Counted from the stretch's first letter, positions 15,063 through 24,396 are shown. The stretch: DNA of 42,951 nucleotides from an uncultured Lachnospiraceae bacterium (GCA_947170415.1 CAMVTN010000005.1:1-42951), one strand, 5' to 3'. Made by a program: numbers and translations. Notes: generated by a model not told the origin, from the letters alone.

Positions 15063-16832
15063 ATGCAGGATATACTCGGAAAATTAAATTATATTTTTAA
15101 CAGAAAACAGAAGCGTCAGATGGCACTGCTTCTCGTTGCTATTTTCATAGGTGCAGCTCTTGAACTTGTAGGAGTTTCCCTGATAATGCCGCTTATACAG
15201 CTGATATCAACTCCTGATGTGGTAGAGAAGCCCGGAATCGTAAACGCTGTATACGTGATGCTCGGTATGAAGAACATCACGGATTTTTTTGTGTTTCTGG
15301 TATTTGTGATCATATTTTTGTATCTGATAAAAAATATCTTTTTATCAGCCATGTACTATTTTCAGTATTCATACATCTATAAAAATCAGTTAAAGGTTGC
15401 AGGACGCCTTATCGACTGCTACCTGAAGAAAGAGTACACCTATCACCTGGACCATAACACGTCCGATATGATCCGAAATATCATGCTGGATACAGACAGA
15501 CTCTTTCAGCTGATCCTGTCAGTCCTCAATGTTTCAAGTGAGGGCCTTCTTTCAGTTCTTTTGATGCTTTATCTCATTATTTCCGATCCGCTTATGTGTG
15601 CGATAGTCGGCGGTATCCTTGTTCTCTGCATGGGTCTTTTCCGTATCGCGACCAAAAAACGTGTTCATTCCTATGGTCAGATGAATCAGAAATATGACGG
15701 AAAGATGCATCAGGCAATAAATCAGGCGCTTGGAGCAGTTAAGGATATAAAGATACTCCATCGTGAGAAATATTTTGTAAATCAGTTCGTATCCTGCGGT
15801 GAGAAAAAGATGACAGCTCTTATCAACACAAACTTCTTTGGAACTATCCCGAAGTATGTGATCGAGACAGTGACTGTTGCAGGTATCATGCTTGTGCTAG
15901 TGATAAAGCTTAAAAATGGTACAGATCTTAACGCTATACTTCCACAGCTCGCAACCTTTGCAGTGGCTGCGTTTAAGCTTTTGCCGTCAGTCGGAAAGAT
16001 CAGTAATTATCTGAATAACATCACATTTTTAAGACCTTCTATCGATCTCATTTATCATGACCTGAAAGAAACCGAGGATATGGTGCAGGTTGAGATCGTT
16101 GATAAGGGAGAGAGACTTCTGGAGGATAAGAGCACAGACTCTATAGAAGTCAGGAATCTTTCTTACCGTTATCCAAATACTGATGAAGATGTGCTTCATG
16201 ACGTAAACTTCAGGATACCGCTCGGGGCATCTGTGGGGCTTATCGGCGAGAGCGGAGCAGGAAAGTCTACTATGGCAGATGTTATCCTCGGAATCCTTTT
16301 CCCGAGAGATGGAAAAGTCATGTACGGAAAAATGAATGTTCATGAGTATCCGCTTACCTGGTCGGAGAAGCTTGCCTATATTCCTCAGGCAATCTATCTT
16401 GCGGATGATACGATACGTGCAAATATTGCCTTTGGTATCGATCCGGATAAGATTTCCGAAGATGACGTATGGAAAGCACTGGATGAAGCTCAGCTAAGTG
16501 ACTTTGTTCGGAGCCTTCCTGAAGGACTGGATACAATGGTCGGAGAAAGAGGTGTGCGACTTTCCGGAGGTCAGAGACAGAGGATAGGAATAGCCAGGGC
16601 ACTTTACGGAGATCCGGAAATACTGGTGCTCGATGAAGCAACCAGTGCTCTTGACAGCGAGACAGAAAAAGCAGTCATGGAAGCGATCGACAGCCTTCAC
16701 GGCAGAAAGACGCTGCTTATCATCGCGCATCGCCTGACAACGCTTAGAAACTGTGAATATGTATATCGCGTGGAAGGCGGAAAGGTCATTTCCGTTGATC
16801 CGGCATCGCTTTTTGTGGAAGGAAAGAAATGA
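15063..16832 (+). CDS. ABC exporter (PglK/MsbA-like lipid-linked oligosaccharide flippase candidate)
   Basis: A 589-residue half-transporter with fused domains. The N-terminal transmembrane domain (about residues 17-310) shows pairs of hydrophobic helices. The nucleotide-binding domain has Walker A GESGAGKST at 395-403, the signature LSGGQ at 500-504, and Walker B ILVLDEAT at 520-527 with the catalytic glutamate, then an H-loop in IIAHRLTTL. Placement among glycosyltransferases supports export of a lipid-linked oligosaccharide, as PglK does in protein glycosylation, rather than drug efflux. The stop overlaps the next start by four bases. Family assignment is strong; the substrate is inferred from context. 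Confidence 0.88.
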   Translation: MQDILGKLNYIFNRKQKRQMALLLVAIFIGAALELVGVSLIMPLIQLISTPDVVEKPGIVNAVYVMLGMKNITDFFVFLVFVIIFLYLIKNIFLSAMYYFQYSYIYKNQLKVAGRLIDCYLKKEYTYHLDHNTSDMIRNIMLDTDRLFQLILSVLNVSSEGLLSVLLMLYLIISDPLMCAIVGGILVLCMGLFRIATKKRVHSYGQMNQKYDGKMHQAINQALGAVKDIKILHREKYFVNQFVSCGEKKMTALINTNFFGTIPKYVIETVTVAGIMLVLVIKLKNGTDLNAILPQLATFAVAAFKLLPSVGKISNYLNNITFLRPSIDLIYHDLKETEDMVQVEIVDKGERLLEDKSTDSIEVRNLSYRYPNTDEDVLHDVNFRIPLGASVGLIGESGAGKSTMADVILGILFPRDGKVMYGKMNVHEYPLTWSEKLAYIPQAIYLADDTIRANIAFGIDPDKISEDDVWKALDEAQLSDFVRSLPEGLDTMVGERGVRLSGGQRQRIGIARALYGDPEILVLDEATSALDSETEKAVMEAIDSLHGRKTLLIIAHRLTTLRNCEYVYRVEGGKVISVDPASLFVEGKK

Positions 16833-17776
16833 GTAATCCAAAACTTTCTGTGGTTTTTATCACATATAATCATGAACCCTTTATCCGTCAGGCGCTGGAT
16901 AGTGTCCTTATGCAGAAAACGGATTTTGAGTTTGAAGTCGTTGTCGGTGAAGATTGTTCTACAGATCACACCAGAGATATCCTTAGGGAATATGATGCAA
17001 AATATCCGGGCAGGCTTCGTCTTCTTTTCAGAGAAAAGAACCTTGGCTGCCCTACGCTGAACGTTTATCAGACGGCTATGGAATGTAAGGGAGAATATCT
17101 TGCATTTCTTGAGGGTGATGACTACTGGACGGATCCGTATAAGCTCCAGAAACAGGTGGATTTTCTTGATAGTCATCCGGATTATATGGGAACTACCTGT
17201 ACGTTCAGCCTCATTGGTGAAAATGATGAGCCGATCGTGAATGAATCACTGACAAAGCTCTATTCATGGAGTGGTGACTACACATTTTCTGACTGGCAGA
17301 AGGCAGGTTCCTGGCCGGGGCAGACAGCCAGCAATGTTTGCAGGAATTTTTTCCATAACAAAAAAATGGACTATACCATTCTTTATCGTGCCCATGATTT
17401 CATAGATGATGGCGTTATATTCACATTTATCCTGCTTCAGGGAAAGATATTCAGATTTGACGATGTGATGGTCGCGCACAGATATGTTGAAAAGGCTGGC
17501 GGAGAAAGCTGGAACTCCAGAAAATTAAAGCGTAATTACCTGATAGAAGAATGTGCGCTTAAAAGGACCATTATGGAGTGGGTTGAGATAAATGCAGGGC
17601 TTACGGACAAGGCTATAGCCAGAGCCGGAAAAGAATTTAAGACGACGGCATCGGTATTTATCAAGGGGCCTTCAGCAGAAACATGGAAGCTCTTTACAGC
17701 AGGACTGAAGTATTACCTTCATGTGAGATTTGGTCACCCGCGGATGAGAGATGGTTCAGAACCGGCAGTGAAATAA
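16829..17776 (+). CDS. GT2 glycosyltransferase
   Basis: A 315-residue GT-A enzyme: LSVVFITYNHEPFIRQALDSVLMQ, VVVGEDCSTDHTRDIL, EYLAFLEGDDYWTDPYKLQKQVDFL (with the EGDDYW acceptor/metal motif) and a C-terminal extension of about 180 residues. The subgroup is common in capsule and teichoic-type clusters. It starts inside the ABC transporter stop (ATGA). Confidence 0.85.
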   Translation: MSNPKLSVVFITYNHEPFIRQALDSVLMQKTDFEFEVVVGEDCSTDHTRDILREYDAKYPGRLRLLFREKNLGCPTLNVYQTAMECKGEYLAFLEGDDYWTDPYKLQKQVDFLDSHPDYMGTTCTFSLIGENDEPIVNESLTKLYSWSGDYTFSDWQKAGSWPGQTASNVCRNFFHNKKMDYTILYRAHDFIDDGVIFTFILLQGKIFRFDDVMVAHRYVEKAGGESWNSRKLKRNYLIEECALKRTIMEWVEINAGLTDKAIARAGKEFKTTASVFIKGPSAETWKLFTAGLKYYLHVRFGHPRMRDGSEPAVK

Positions 17777-17790
17777 AGGGAAAAGACAAA

Positions 17791-18717
17791 ATGATCATAC
17801 TTCGTTTTACAAGCGGCCTTGGAAATCAGATGTTCCAATATGCTTTCTATACATATCTTCGCAGGAAGTACCCGTCAGAGCGGGTACTTGCCGATATTTC
17901 ATGGTTTACATGGAATCATGCGCATCAGGGGTTCGAACTTGCAAAGCTCTTTGAGAGAGATGAAAACAAAGCATTCAGGCTTGAAAGGGCAAATACATTT
18001 GAAACATGGTGCTGTTCCGGTGCGATTCCTCAGAAAAATTTTCTCATGAGAGTATTTAACAGGATCACGAGGCTGTGCGCAGGGTCTCATTTTGAAAAGA
18101 TCCACTATTATGAGACAGGCAGAGAAAACGAAAATACCCTTAAGGAGAGGATCGATAATCTTCCGGCAGGGAAAAATGCCTATATCACAGGATATTTTCT
18201 GGAAGAAGAATACTATAAGGATAACCTTGACGAGATCCGTAAGGCTTTTTCATTTGACCTGTCTGATATAGGAGAGGAAAATGAAAGGCTTCTCTGTGAG
18301 ATCGATAAGGAAAACTCTGTTGCGATACATGTTCGCCGCGGTGATTATCTGGCACCCGGCTATACCGAGAATTTCATTAATCTCGGAATGGATTATTATC
18401 GAAGAGCGGTCGAGAGGGTTAAAGAAACTGTATCTGACCCCAGATTTTTTATTTTTTCAGATGACAAAGAATATATACAAAAGGCATTCAGCTGGCTTGA
18501 TAATGTCACAGTCGTAAACGGCAATACCGGAAGCCGCAGCTATCTCGATATGGCACTGATGAGCAGAAGCCGGGCCCTTATTACGGCAAATTCGACATTT
18601 TCCGAATGGGCAGGTCTCTTAAATGGCAGACCTGATGCACTTGTGATCTATCCAAAGGCTTATTTAAAAGATCATGATTCAAATATATGGACGATACCCG
18701 GATGGGAAAGGGTCTGA
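17791..18717 (+). CDS. Alpha-1,2-fucosyltransferase-family protein (GT11)
   Basis: About 308 residues. The opening MIILRFTSGLGNQMFQYAFYTYLR is the GT11 hallmark. HVRRGDY at residues 180-186 is the conserved GDP-fucose-binding motif, followed by FFIFSDDKEYIQKAF and ALITANSTFSEWAGLL. GT11 enzymes transfer fucose (sometimes another sugar) in alpha-1,2 linkage. ATG 17791 is chosen because the family N-terminus starts there; upstream in-frame sequence from 17683 lies inside the previous gene and is not conserved. Last gene of the glycan cluster. GDP-fucose synthesis genes are not in the window. Confidence 0.88.
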   Translation: MIILRFTSGLGNQMFQYAFYTYLRRKYPSERVLADISWFTWNHAHQGFELAKLFERDENKAFRLERANTFETWCCSGAIPQKNFLMRVFNRITRLCAGSHFEKIHYYETGRENENTLKERIDNLPAGKNAYITGYFLEEEYYKDNLDEIRKAFSFDLSDIGEENERLLCEIDKENSVAIHVRRGDYLAPGYTENFINLGMDYYRRAVERVKETVSDPRFFIFSDDKEYIQKAFSWLDNVTVVNGNTGSRSYLDMALMSRSRALITANSTFSEWAGLLNGRPDALVIYPKAYLKDHDSNIWTIPGWERV

Positions 18718-18734
18718 TACCGAGCGTTTTTTAA

Positions 18735-18764
18735 TTGGACTAAAAGACATACATAATATATAAT
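18735..18764 (+). promoter_or_regulatory. Candidate sigma-A promoter for glnN
   Basis: TTGGAC (18735-18740) and a perfect TATAAT (18759-18764) are separated by 18 bases. The start would be near 18771, leaving a leader of about 210 bases before glnN. Confidence 0.6.
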
Positions 18765-18791
18765 GGAGAGCCGTGGGTAACTTTCATAACA

Positions 18792-18828
18792 GTCCGAAGC
18801 ACTTTGCTGCTGAGGACGTAAGAAAGTG
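18792..18828 (+). promoter_or_regulatory. Possible H-type pseudoknot in the glnN leader
   Basis: GTCC (18792-18795) can pair with GGAC (18814-18817), and CACTTT (18800-18805) with AAAGTG (18823-18828). The four arms interleave, as in an H-type pseudoknot. Four and six base pairs could arise by chance; no known glutamine or ammonium riboswitch consensus was recognised. Confidence 0.3.
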
Positions 18829-18841
18829 TAAATAATGTGAT

Positions 18842-18922
18842 GGCAACCCGCTATTTGCAAAGCAAATCTTTGATTGCGGGTTGCCGTAACAGTTAAGAAT
18901 CTAAAGGATTCTTAACTGTTAC
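18842..18922 (+). repeat. Two adjacent strong hairpins in the glnN leader
   Basis: Hairpin 1 is GGCAACCCGC / GCGGGTTGCC (18842-18851 / 18876-18885), enclosing ATTTGC / GCAAAT. Hairpin 2 follows without a gap: a perfect 16-bp stem (18886-18901 / 18907-18922) with a 5-base loop. No U-run follows, so they are not ordinary terminators. They may be a regulatory leader, an RNA-binding antiterminator target, or an inserted palindromic repeat. Confidence 0.6.
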
Positions 18923-18980
18923 AACCGTGGTAATTGAATATACGGCTTAAGGCTGTCAGCAGCAGGGGTAATACCCTGGG

Positions 18981-21107
18981 ATGGGAAACACAATGAGTGA
19001 AGAAAAGATCAGTATAACGGCAATTTTCGGCGAAGATGTTTTTAATGACACTGTTATGCAGGAGCGTCTTCCTAAGAAGGTCTACAAGGAGCTTCGTAAG
19101 ACCATTGATGAAGGAAAAGAACTCGATCCTGTGGTTGCGGATGTTGTAGCTGAGGCAATGAAGGACTGGGCACTTGAAAAAGGCGCTACTCACTACACAC
19201 ACTGGTTCCAGCCGCTTACAGGTATCACGGCAGAGAAGCATGATTCTTTCCTGGCTCCGCCAAGAAAAGACGGAAGAGCTATCCTGGAGTTTTCGGGTAA
19301 GGAACTTATTAAATCCGAACCTGATGCATCATCTTTCCCGTCAGGCGGTATCCGTTCTACCTTTGAAGCAAGAGGCTATACGGCATGGGACTGCACGAGC
19401 CCTGCATTTGTTCGTCATGATGCCGCAGGAGCGATCCTGTGTATCCCGACAGCGTTTTGTTCATATACAGGAGAGTCTCTGGATATGAAGACTCCCCTTC
19501 TGCGTTCCATGGAGGCGCTTAATGTACAGGCATTACGTCTGCTGCGTCTTTTCGGAAATACTACTTCAAAGAAAGTTACTCCCAGCGTAGGAGCTGAACA
19601 GGAGTATTTCCTTGTTGACCGTGACAAGTTCTTAAAGAGAAAAGATCTCATTTACACAGGTCACACTCTTTTCGGTGCAATGCCGCCAAAGGGTCAGGAA
19701 CTTGACGACCAGTATTTCGGAGCCATCAGAGAGAGAGTTGCGTCTTTCATGAAGGCTATAAATGAGGAACTTTGGAAGCTGGGTGTATCTGCAAAGACTC
19801 AGCATAATGAAGTGGCACCGGGACAGCATGAGCTGGCACCCATCTACAGTGATTGCAACGTTGCGGTAGACCACAATCAGTTGACCATGGAAGTCATGAA
19901 AAAGGTTGCAGAGCGTCAGGGTATGATGTGTCTGCTTCATGAGAAGCCTTTTGCAGGAGTAAATGGTTCCGGTAAGCATGATAACTGGTCACTTGTAACA
20001 GATGACGGTATCAATCTTCTTGATCCCGGTGCAACTCCCCATGATAACATTCAGTTCCTGGTGGTACTGACATGTATCCTTAAAGCGGTGGATGAGCATG
20101 CGGATCTTTTAAGAGAATCTGCTGCAAACGTTGGAAACGATTATCGTCTCGGTGCAAACGAGGCACCTCCGGCTATCGTATCCGTATTCCTTGGAGAGCA
20201 GCTGCAGGACGTTCTGTCACAGCTGATTTCTACAGGTATGGCTACCAGCAGTAAGCAGGGCGGAAAGCTTCAGACAGGTGTAAGTACTCTTCCTGATTTT
20301 ATGAAGGATGCGACAGATCGTAACCGTACTTCACCCTTCGCATTTACAGGAAACAAGTTTGAATTCCGTATGGTCGGATCTTCTGCTTCCATCGCAGCTC
20401 CAAACATCGTATTAAATACGATAACTGCTGAGGCATTCGCCGATGCCTGCGATATTCTGGAGAAGGCTGATGACTTTGACATGGCTGTGCATGACCTCAT
20501 AAAGGAATATGCAACAGCACATCAGAGGATCGTATTTAACGGAAACGGTTACTCTGATGAATGGGTTGAGGAAGCAGAGAGAAGAGGTCTTCCGAACCTT
20601 AAGGGTATGGTAGACGCGATCCCCAGCCTCACAACTGAGAAATCTGTTAAGCTCTTCACTCGTTTTAAGATCTTCACAGAAGCAGAGCTTGAAAGCCGTT
20701 CCGAGATCAAGTACGAGGGCTATTCCAAGGAAGTAAATATCGAAGCTCGTACAATGATCGATATGGCATCAAAATCTATCATCCCTGCATGCCTTAAGTA
20801 CAGCAAGGCTCTTGCAGATATAGTGATCTCCCTTAAAGAGGCAGGTGTTGACGGTAGTGCTGCCCGTGAGATCCTTTCAGAAGTGAATGAGCTTACAAAC
20901 GAAGCCCAGAAGGCTCTCCAGAAACTTGTGCAGGATGACGAAAAGTCACTCGCTATTGCAGATGTTAAGGAAAGAGCTCTTTTCTGCAGAAATAATGTAA
21001 AAGTTGATATGGAAGAACTCCGTGCTCCGATCGATCGCCTTGAAATGATCGTTGATAAGGAATACTGGCCGATGCCGAGCTACGGAGATATGTTATTTGA
21101 AGTCTAA
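18981..21107 (+). CDS. glnN: Glutamine synthetase type III
   Basis: A 708-residue GSIII enzyme that condenses ammonia with glutamate using ATP. Diagnostic motifs in order: [92 protein letters not shown]. The length fits GSIII (about 700), not GSI or GSII. Two starts are possible: ATG 18981 or ATG 18993. A small hairpin CAGGG / CCCTG (18963-18967 / 18974-18978) lies just before the first ATG and would bury the purine-rich AGGGG that could serve as ribosome site. Its own promoter and long leader suggest regulation by nitrogen supply, which is inference. Confidence 0.95.
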   Translation: MGNTMSEEKISITAIFGEDVFNDTVMQERLPKKVYKELRKTIDEGKELDPVVADVVAEAMKDWALEKGATHYTHWFQPLTGITAEKHDSFLAPPRKDGRAILEFSGKELIKSEPDASSFPSGGIRSTFEARGYTAWDCTSPAFVRHDAAGAILCIPTAFCSYTGESLDMKTPLLRSMEALNVQALRLLRLFGNTTSKKVTPSVGAEQEYFLVDRDKFLKRKDLIYTGHTLFGAMPPKGQELDDQYFGAIRERVASFMKAINEELWKLGVSAKTQHNEVAPGQHELAPIYSDCNVAVDHNQLTMEVMKKVAERQGMMCLLHEKPFAGVNGSGKHDNWSLVTDDGINLLDPGATPHDNIQFLVVLTCILKAVDEHADLLRESAANVGNDYRLGANEAPPAIVSVFLGEQLQDVLSQLISTGMATSSKQGGKLQTGVSTLPDFMKDATDRNRTSPFAFTGNKFEFRMVGSSASIAAPNIVLNTITAEAFADACDILEKADDFDMAVHDLIKEYATAHQRIVFNGNGYSDEWVEEAERRGLPNLKGMVDAIPSLTTEKSVKLFTRFKIFTEAELESRSEIKYEGYSKEVNIEARTMIDMASKSIIPACLKYSKALADIVISLKEAGVDGSAAREILSEVNELTNEAQKALQKLVQDDEKSLAIADVKERALFCRNNVKVDMEELRAPIDRLEMIVDKEYWPMPSYGDMLFEV

Positions 21108-21130
21108 CGGTAAAGAGAGAGGCGGAAAAA

Positions 21131-21877
21131 ATGAGTGTTAGAAAGTCGGTTATTATAGGGTTTACGGCAGCACTTCTTTTGATAGCTGCTGTTTTTGCAG
21201 GTTCTTCATCTGTGCCGGTATATGCGGCAGAGCTTACTAATGGAGCAGCAAGTCACGTGGTATGTATCGATCCCGGTCATCAGGCGCATGGAGACAGTAC
21301 TCCCGAGCCAAATGGTCCAGGTTCTGCTGTGATGAAGGCGAGAGTAACCGGAGGAACACATGGCACCACTACAGGTGTTTATGAATATCAGCTGACACTC
21401 AATGTAGCTGCACAGCTTCAGGCTGAGCTTCAGAGACGTGGTTATACAGTAGTAATGACCAGGACATCTCATGATGTAAATATAAGCAATAAGGAAAGAG
21501 CTCAGTATGCGACAGCGGCAGGTGCAGAGATAACCATTCGTCTCCATGCTAATGGAGCTTCATCCGCTTCAGCATCAGGCGCTTTGGCACTCGCTCCTTC
21601 AGCCAGAAATCCTTATGTAAGCGCTCTTTCTGCAGGTAGTCAGCTGCTTTCTCAGGATGTACTTGCGTCATACTGTGCTGCTACAGGAATGAAGAATTGC
21701 GGAGTGCAGTTAAGCGATACCATGACAGGAATAAACTGGTGCACAATGCCTGTAACTATCCTTGAGATGGGATTTATGACAAATCCGGCAGATGACGTAA
21801 ATATGGAAAATGCCGCATATCAGTCCAAAATGGTAACAGGCATAGCTAATGGTGTTGATCTGTATTTTGGTAAATAA
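21131..21877 (+). CDS. Secreted N-acetylmuramoyl-L-alanine amidase (Amidase_3)
   Basis: A 248-residue protein with a signal peptide: a basic start, a hydrophobic core at about residues 9-24, and a likely cut after VYAA (about residue 33). The Amidase_3 zinc hydrolase domain follows: VVCIDPGHQ with the first zinc histidine, then YEYQLTLNVAAQLQAELQRRGY carrying the glutamate ligand, RTSHDVNISNKERAQYA, IRLHANG with the second histidine, and ILEMGFMTNPADD with the catalytic glutamate. It cleaves the amide between muramic acid and the stem peptide. It lacks SH3, SPOR or LysM wall-binding domains. A 23-base gap from glnN suggests co-transcription, with no obvious functional link. Confidence 0.9.
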   Translation: MSVRKSVIIGFTAALLLIAAVFAGSSSVPVYAAELTNGAASHVVCIDPGHQAHGDSTPEPNGPGSAVMKARVTGGTHGTTTGVYEYQLTLNVAAQLQAELQRRGYTVVMTRTSHDVNISNKERAQYATAAGAEITIRLHANGASSASASGALALAPSARNPYVSALSAGSQLLSQDVLASYCAATGMKNCGVQLSDTMTGINWCTMPVTILEMGFMTNPADDVNMENAAYQSKMVTGIANGVDLYFGK

Positions 21878-21924
21878 GATTCTGTATACTGTATATCGAA
21901 CATAATTTTGTGCAAAATTGCGAC

Positions 21925-21953
21925 TTCACATTTTTTACTATATCCAGTATTAT
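21925..21953 (+). promoter_or_regulatory. Candidate sigma-A promoter for nrdDG
   Basis: TTCACA (21925-21930) and TATTAT (21948-21953) are 17 bases apart. An overlapping perfect TATAAT (21951-21956) would need a 20-base spacer. Two NrdR-type boxes begin at the -10, fitting repression by blocking RNA polymerase. Confidence 0.5.
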
Positions 21954-21954
21954 A

Positions 21955-22001
21955 ATACTAGATGTGGTGCCAAATGTGGCGTGCGATACTAGATGTTGCG
22001 G
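21955..22001 (+). promoter_or_regulatory. Tandem NrdR-type operator boxes
   Basis: Two 16-base boxes start with the identical 11-mer ATACTAGATGT (21955-21965 and 21986-21996). Each matches 11 of 16 positions of the NrdR consensus acaCwAtATaTwGtgt. Their starts are 31 bases apart, about three helical turns, the spacing known for paired NrdR boxes. NrdR is an ATP/dATP-sensing repressor of ribonucleotide reductase genes; the nrdR gene is not in the window. Confidence 0.65.
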
Positions 22002-22006
22002 ATTCG

Positions 22007-22037
22007 GCGACCCACAGTGGCTCTGTGGGTCGCTTTT
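22007..22037 (+). terminator. Terminator-like hairpin inside the nrdD leader
   Basis: GCGACCCACAG / CTGTGGGTCGC (22007-22017 / 22023-22033) is a perfect 11-bp stem with a 5-base loop, then TTTT. It lies between the NrdR-box promoter and nrdD, so it either attenuates nrdD or ends transcription from the amidase gene while a second promoter serves nrdD. A CCGGC-TTA-GCCGG hairpin follows at about 22068-22080. Confidence 0.65.
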
Positions 22038-22127
22038 ATGTGCGTCGAGGTACGCAAAATAAGTATTCCGGCTTAGCCGGATGCACCATGAATGACATCA
22101 TTAACATATGAGCATGGAGGGAATGCT

Positions 22128-24296
22128 GTGAATATCATTAAGAGAAATGGTAAAGAAGTAGAGTATGATGGCTCCAAGATCATTGCTGCCGTTGAGAAGG
22201 CAAACAATGAAGTGAGTGAGAAGGATCAGCTGCTTGCAAGCCAGATAAGAGTAGTAGAGGAAAAGGTTGCACGTAAGCTGAAAGATCTTGATCATGAAGC
22301 CGGAGTGGAAGAAATCCAGGATTACGTTATAGAGTCTATCCAGGAAGAAGGCGCATTCCACGTAGCTACTATCTACACGGTATACCGATATAAGAGAGAA
22401 CTTGTACGTAAGAGCAATACTACGGATGATAAGATCCTGACTCTCGTAGAATATGACAATGAGGAAGTAAAGGAAGAAAATTCCAATAAGAATCCCATGG
22501 TCGTATCAGTACAGCGTGACTATGTGGCAGGAGAAGTAAGCCGTGACCTTACAGACAGACTTCTGCTTCCGCATGATGTTGTAGAAGCACATAAGGCAGG
22601 TATCATTCATTTCCATGATTCCGATTACTACGTACAGCACATGTATAATTGCTGTCTCGTTAATCTGGAAGATATGCTCCAGAACGGTACGGTTATCAGT
22701 GACACTATGATAGAGAAGCCGAGAAGCTTCCTTACAGCCTGCAATATTGCGACTCAGTGTATCGCTCAGATCGCAAGTTCACAGTACGGCGGACAGAGTA
22801 TATCTCTGGCGCATCTCGCACCATTTGTAGATATCAGCCGTCAGAAGTACCGCAGGATCGTAAAGAGAGAGTTTGAAGAAAACGGAATCCCTCTTGATCT
22901 TGAAAAGATCGATGCTATTGCGGAACACAGAACTGCCGAAGAAATAAAGCAGGGTGTTCAGACTATCCAGTATCAGGTTACAACTCTGATGACCACAAAC
23001 GGACAGGCGCCGTTCATCACCGTATTTATGTATCTTGATGAAGCTGAGGAAGGTCAGACAAGAGAAGACCTTGCACTTGTGATCGAGGAGATGCTGAAAC
23101 AGAGAATACTCGGTGTAAAGAACGAAAAGGGTGTATATATCACACCTGCGTTCCCGAAGCTGATCTATGTACTCGACGAAGACAACATCACTGAGGGCAG
23201 TAAATACTGGAACCTCACAGTTCTCGCAGCAAAGTGTACAGCAAAGAGAATGGTTCCGGATTACATCTCTGCAAAGAAGATGAGAGAATACAAAAACGGC
23301 GATGTATATCCCTGCATGGGCTGCCGAAGCTTCTTAACACCTGACAGATTCTCTCCGGAAGGCGAAAAGCGTAAGTATTACGGAAGATTCAATCAGGGTG
23401 TGGTTACCATCAATCTTGTAGATGTAGCCTGCTCATCAAACAGAGATATGGATAAATTCTGGCAGATACTTGATGAGAGACTTGAACTCTGCCACAAAGC
23501 ACTGAGATGCCGTCACGAGAGACTTCTCGGAACAACATCTGATGTAGCTCCTATCCTCTGGCAGTATGGCGCGATCTCCAGACTGAAAAAGGGCGAGAAG
23601 ATCGACAAACTCTTATATGGTGGATATTCAACTATCTCCCTTGGCTATGCAGGTCTCTATGAGATGTGCATGTATATGACAGGAAAGTCACACACAGATC
23701 CTGATACAAAGCCATTTGCGCTGAGAGTAATGCAGAAACTCAACGACAAGTGCAATGAGTGGAAAGCAGCAGAAAACATCGATTATTCCGTATACGGAAC
23801 ACCGCTTGAAAGTACGACATATAAGTTCTCTAAGGTGCTTCAGAAGCGTTGGGGCAAGATAAAGGATGTAACTGATCATAATTACATCACCAATAGTTAT
23901 CACGTAAATGTTCGTGAAAAGATCGATGCCTTCACAAAGCTGAAGTTTGAATCCGACTTCCAGAAGCTTTCACCGGGCGGAGCTATCAGTTATGTAGAAG
24001 TACCGAAGATGACAGATAACATCGAGGCAGTACTTTCTGTAATGAAGTTTATCTACGAAAACATCATGTATGCTGAGCTCAATACAAAGAGTGATTTCTG
24101 TCAGTGCTGCGGTTATGATGGAGAGATCCAGATCGTCGAGGATGAAAACGGAAAGCTCGTATGGGAGTGCCCGAACTGCGGAAACCGTGATCAGAACAAG
24201 ATGAACGTAGCCCGCAGAACCTGCGGCTACATCGGCACAAACTTCTGGAACCAGGGCAGAACCCAGGAAATCAGAGAGAGAGTGCTTCACTTATAA
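22128..24296 (+). CDS. nrdD: Anaerobic (class III) ribonucleoside-triphosphate reductase
   Basis: A 722-residue glycyl-radical enzyme reducing NTPs to dNTPs without oxygen. An N-terminal ATP-cone (about residues 1-90: IIKRNGKEVEYDGSKIIAAVEKA) senses ATP/dATP. The central barrel holds FHDSDYYVQHMYNCCLVNLEDML and active-site cysteines. The C-terminal zinc ribbon has CQCC and CPNC. The radical loop RTCGYIG places the radical glycine at residue 700. GTG 22128 is chosen because TGGAGGG lies six bases upstream and the ATP-cone begins there; an in-frame ATG at 22092 would add 12 unconserved residues. nrdG follows after 130 bases containing two hairpins. Confidence 0.95.
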   Translation: MNIIKRNGKEVEYDGSKIIAAVEKANNEVSEKDQLLASQIRVVEEKVARKLKDLDHEAGVEEIQDYVIESIQEEGAFHVATIYTVYRYKRELVRKSNTTDDKILTLVEYDNEEVKEENSNKNPMVVSVQRDYVAGEVSRDLTDRLLLPHDVVEAHKAGIIHFHDSDYYVQHMYNCCLVNLEDMLQNGTVISDTMIEKPRSFLTACNIATQCIAQIASSQYGGQSISLAHLAPFVDISRQKYRRIVKREFEENGIPLDLEKIDAIAEHRTAEEIKQGVQTIQYQVTTLMTTNGQAPFITVFMYLDEAEEGQTREDLALVIEEMLKQRILGVKNEKGVYITPAFPKLIYVLDEDNITEGSKYWNLTVLAAKCTAKRMVPDYISAKKMREYKNGDVYPCMGCRSFLTPDRFSPEGEKRKYYGRFNQGVVTINLVDVACSSNRDMDKFWQILDERLELCHKALRCRHERLLGTTSDVAPILWQYGAISRLKKGEKIDKLLYGGYSTISLGYAGLYEMCMYMTGKSHTDPDTKPFALRVMQKLNDKCNEWKAAENIDYSVYGTPLESTTYKFSKVLQKRWGKIKDVTDHNYITNSYHVNVREKIDAFTKLKFESDFQKLSPGGAISYVEVPKMTDNIEAVLSVMKFIYENIMYAELNTKSDFCQCCGYDGEIQIVEDENGKLVWECPNCGNRDQNKMNVARRTCGYIGTNFWNQGRTQEIRERVLHL

Positions 24297-24303
24297 TTAA
24301 AAA

Positions 24304-24340
24304 GATGTAAGGGGCAAAATTTACTTTTGACCCTGACATC
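24304..24340. repeat. Palindromic repeat, short copy (nrdD-nrdG gap)
   Basis: The 16-base arms GATGTAAGGGGCAAAA (24304-24319) and TTTTGACCCTGACATC (24325-24340) are inverted repeats with two mismatches and a 5-base centre. The right arm matches the left arm of the element at 38231-38319 exactly when inverted, and its right arm at 15 of 16 bases, so the two elements are one family. Confidence 0.75.
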
Positions 24341-24366
24341 ATTAAAGATTTTGAAAAATTGATAAA

Positions 24367-24396
24367 TAGCTCCGTATCTAAAAGGGTGCGGAGCTA
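24367..24396 (+). other. Hairpin between nrdD and nrdG
   Basis: TAGCTCCG (24367-24374) and CGGAGCTA (24389-24396) form a perfect 8-bp stem, 30 bases before the nrdG ATG. No U-run follows. It could set the relative amounts of nrdD and nrdG mRNA. Confidence 0.5.

Noticed and set aside
18792-18828. Known glutamine (glnA-type) riboswitch before glnN
   Set aside because: The GGACG sequence is reminiscent of it, but the rest of the three-helix consensus cannot be laid out.
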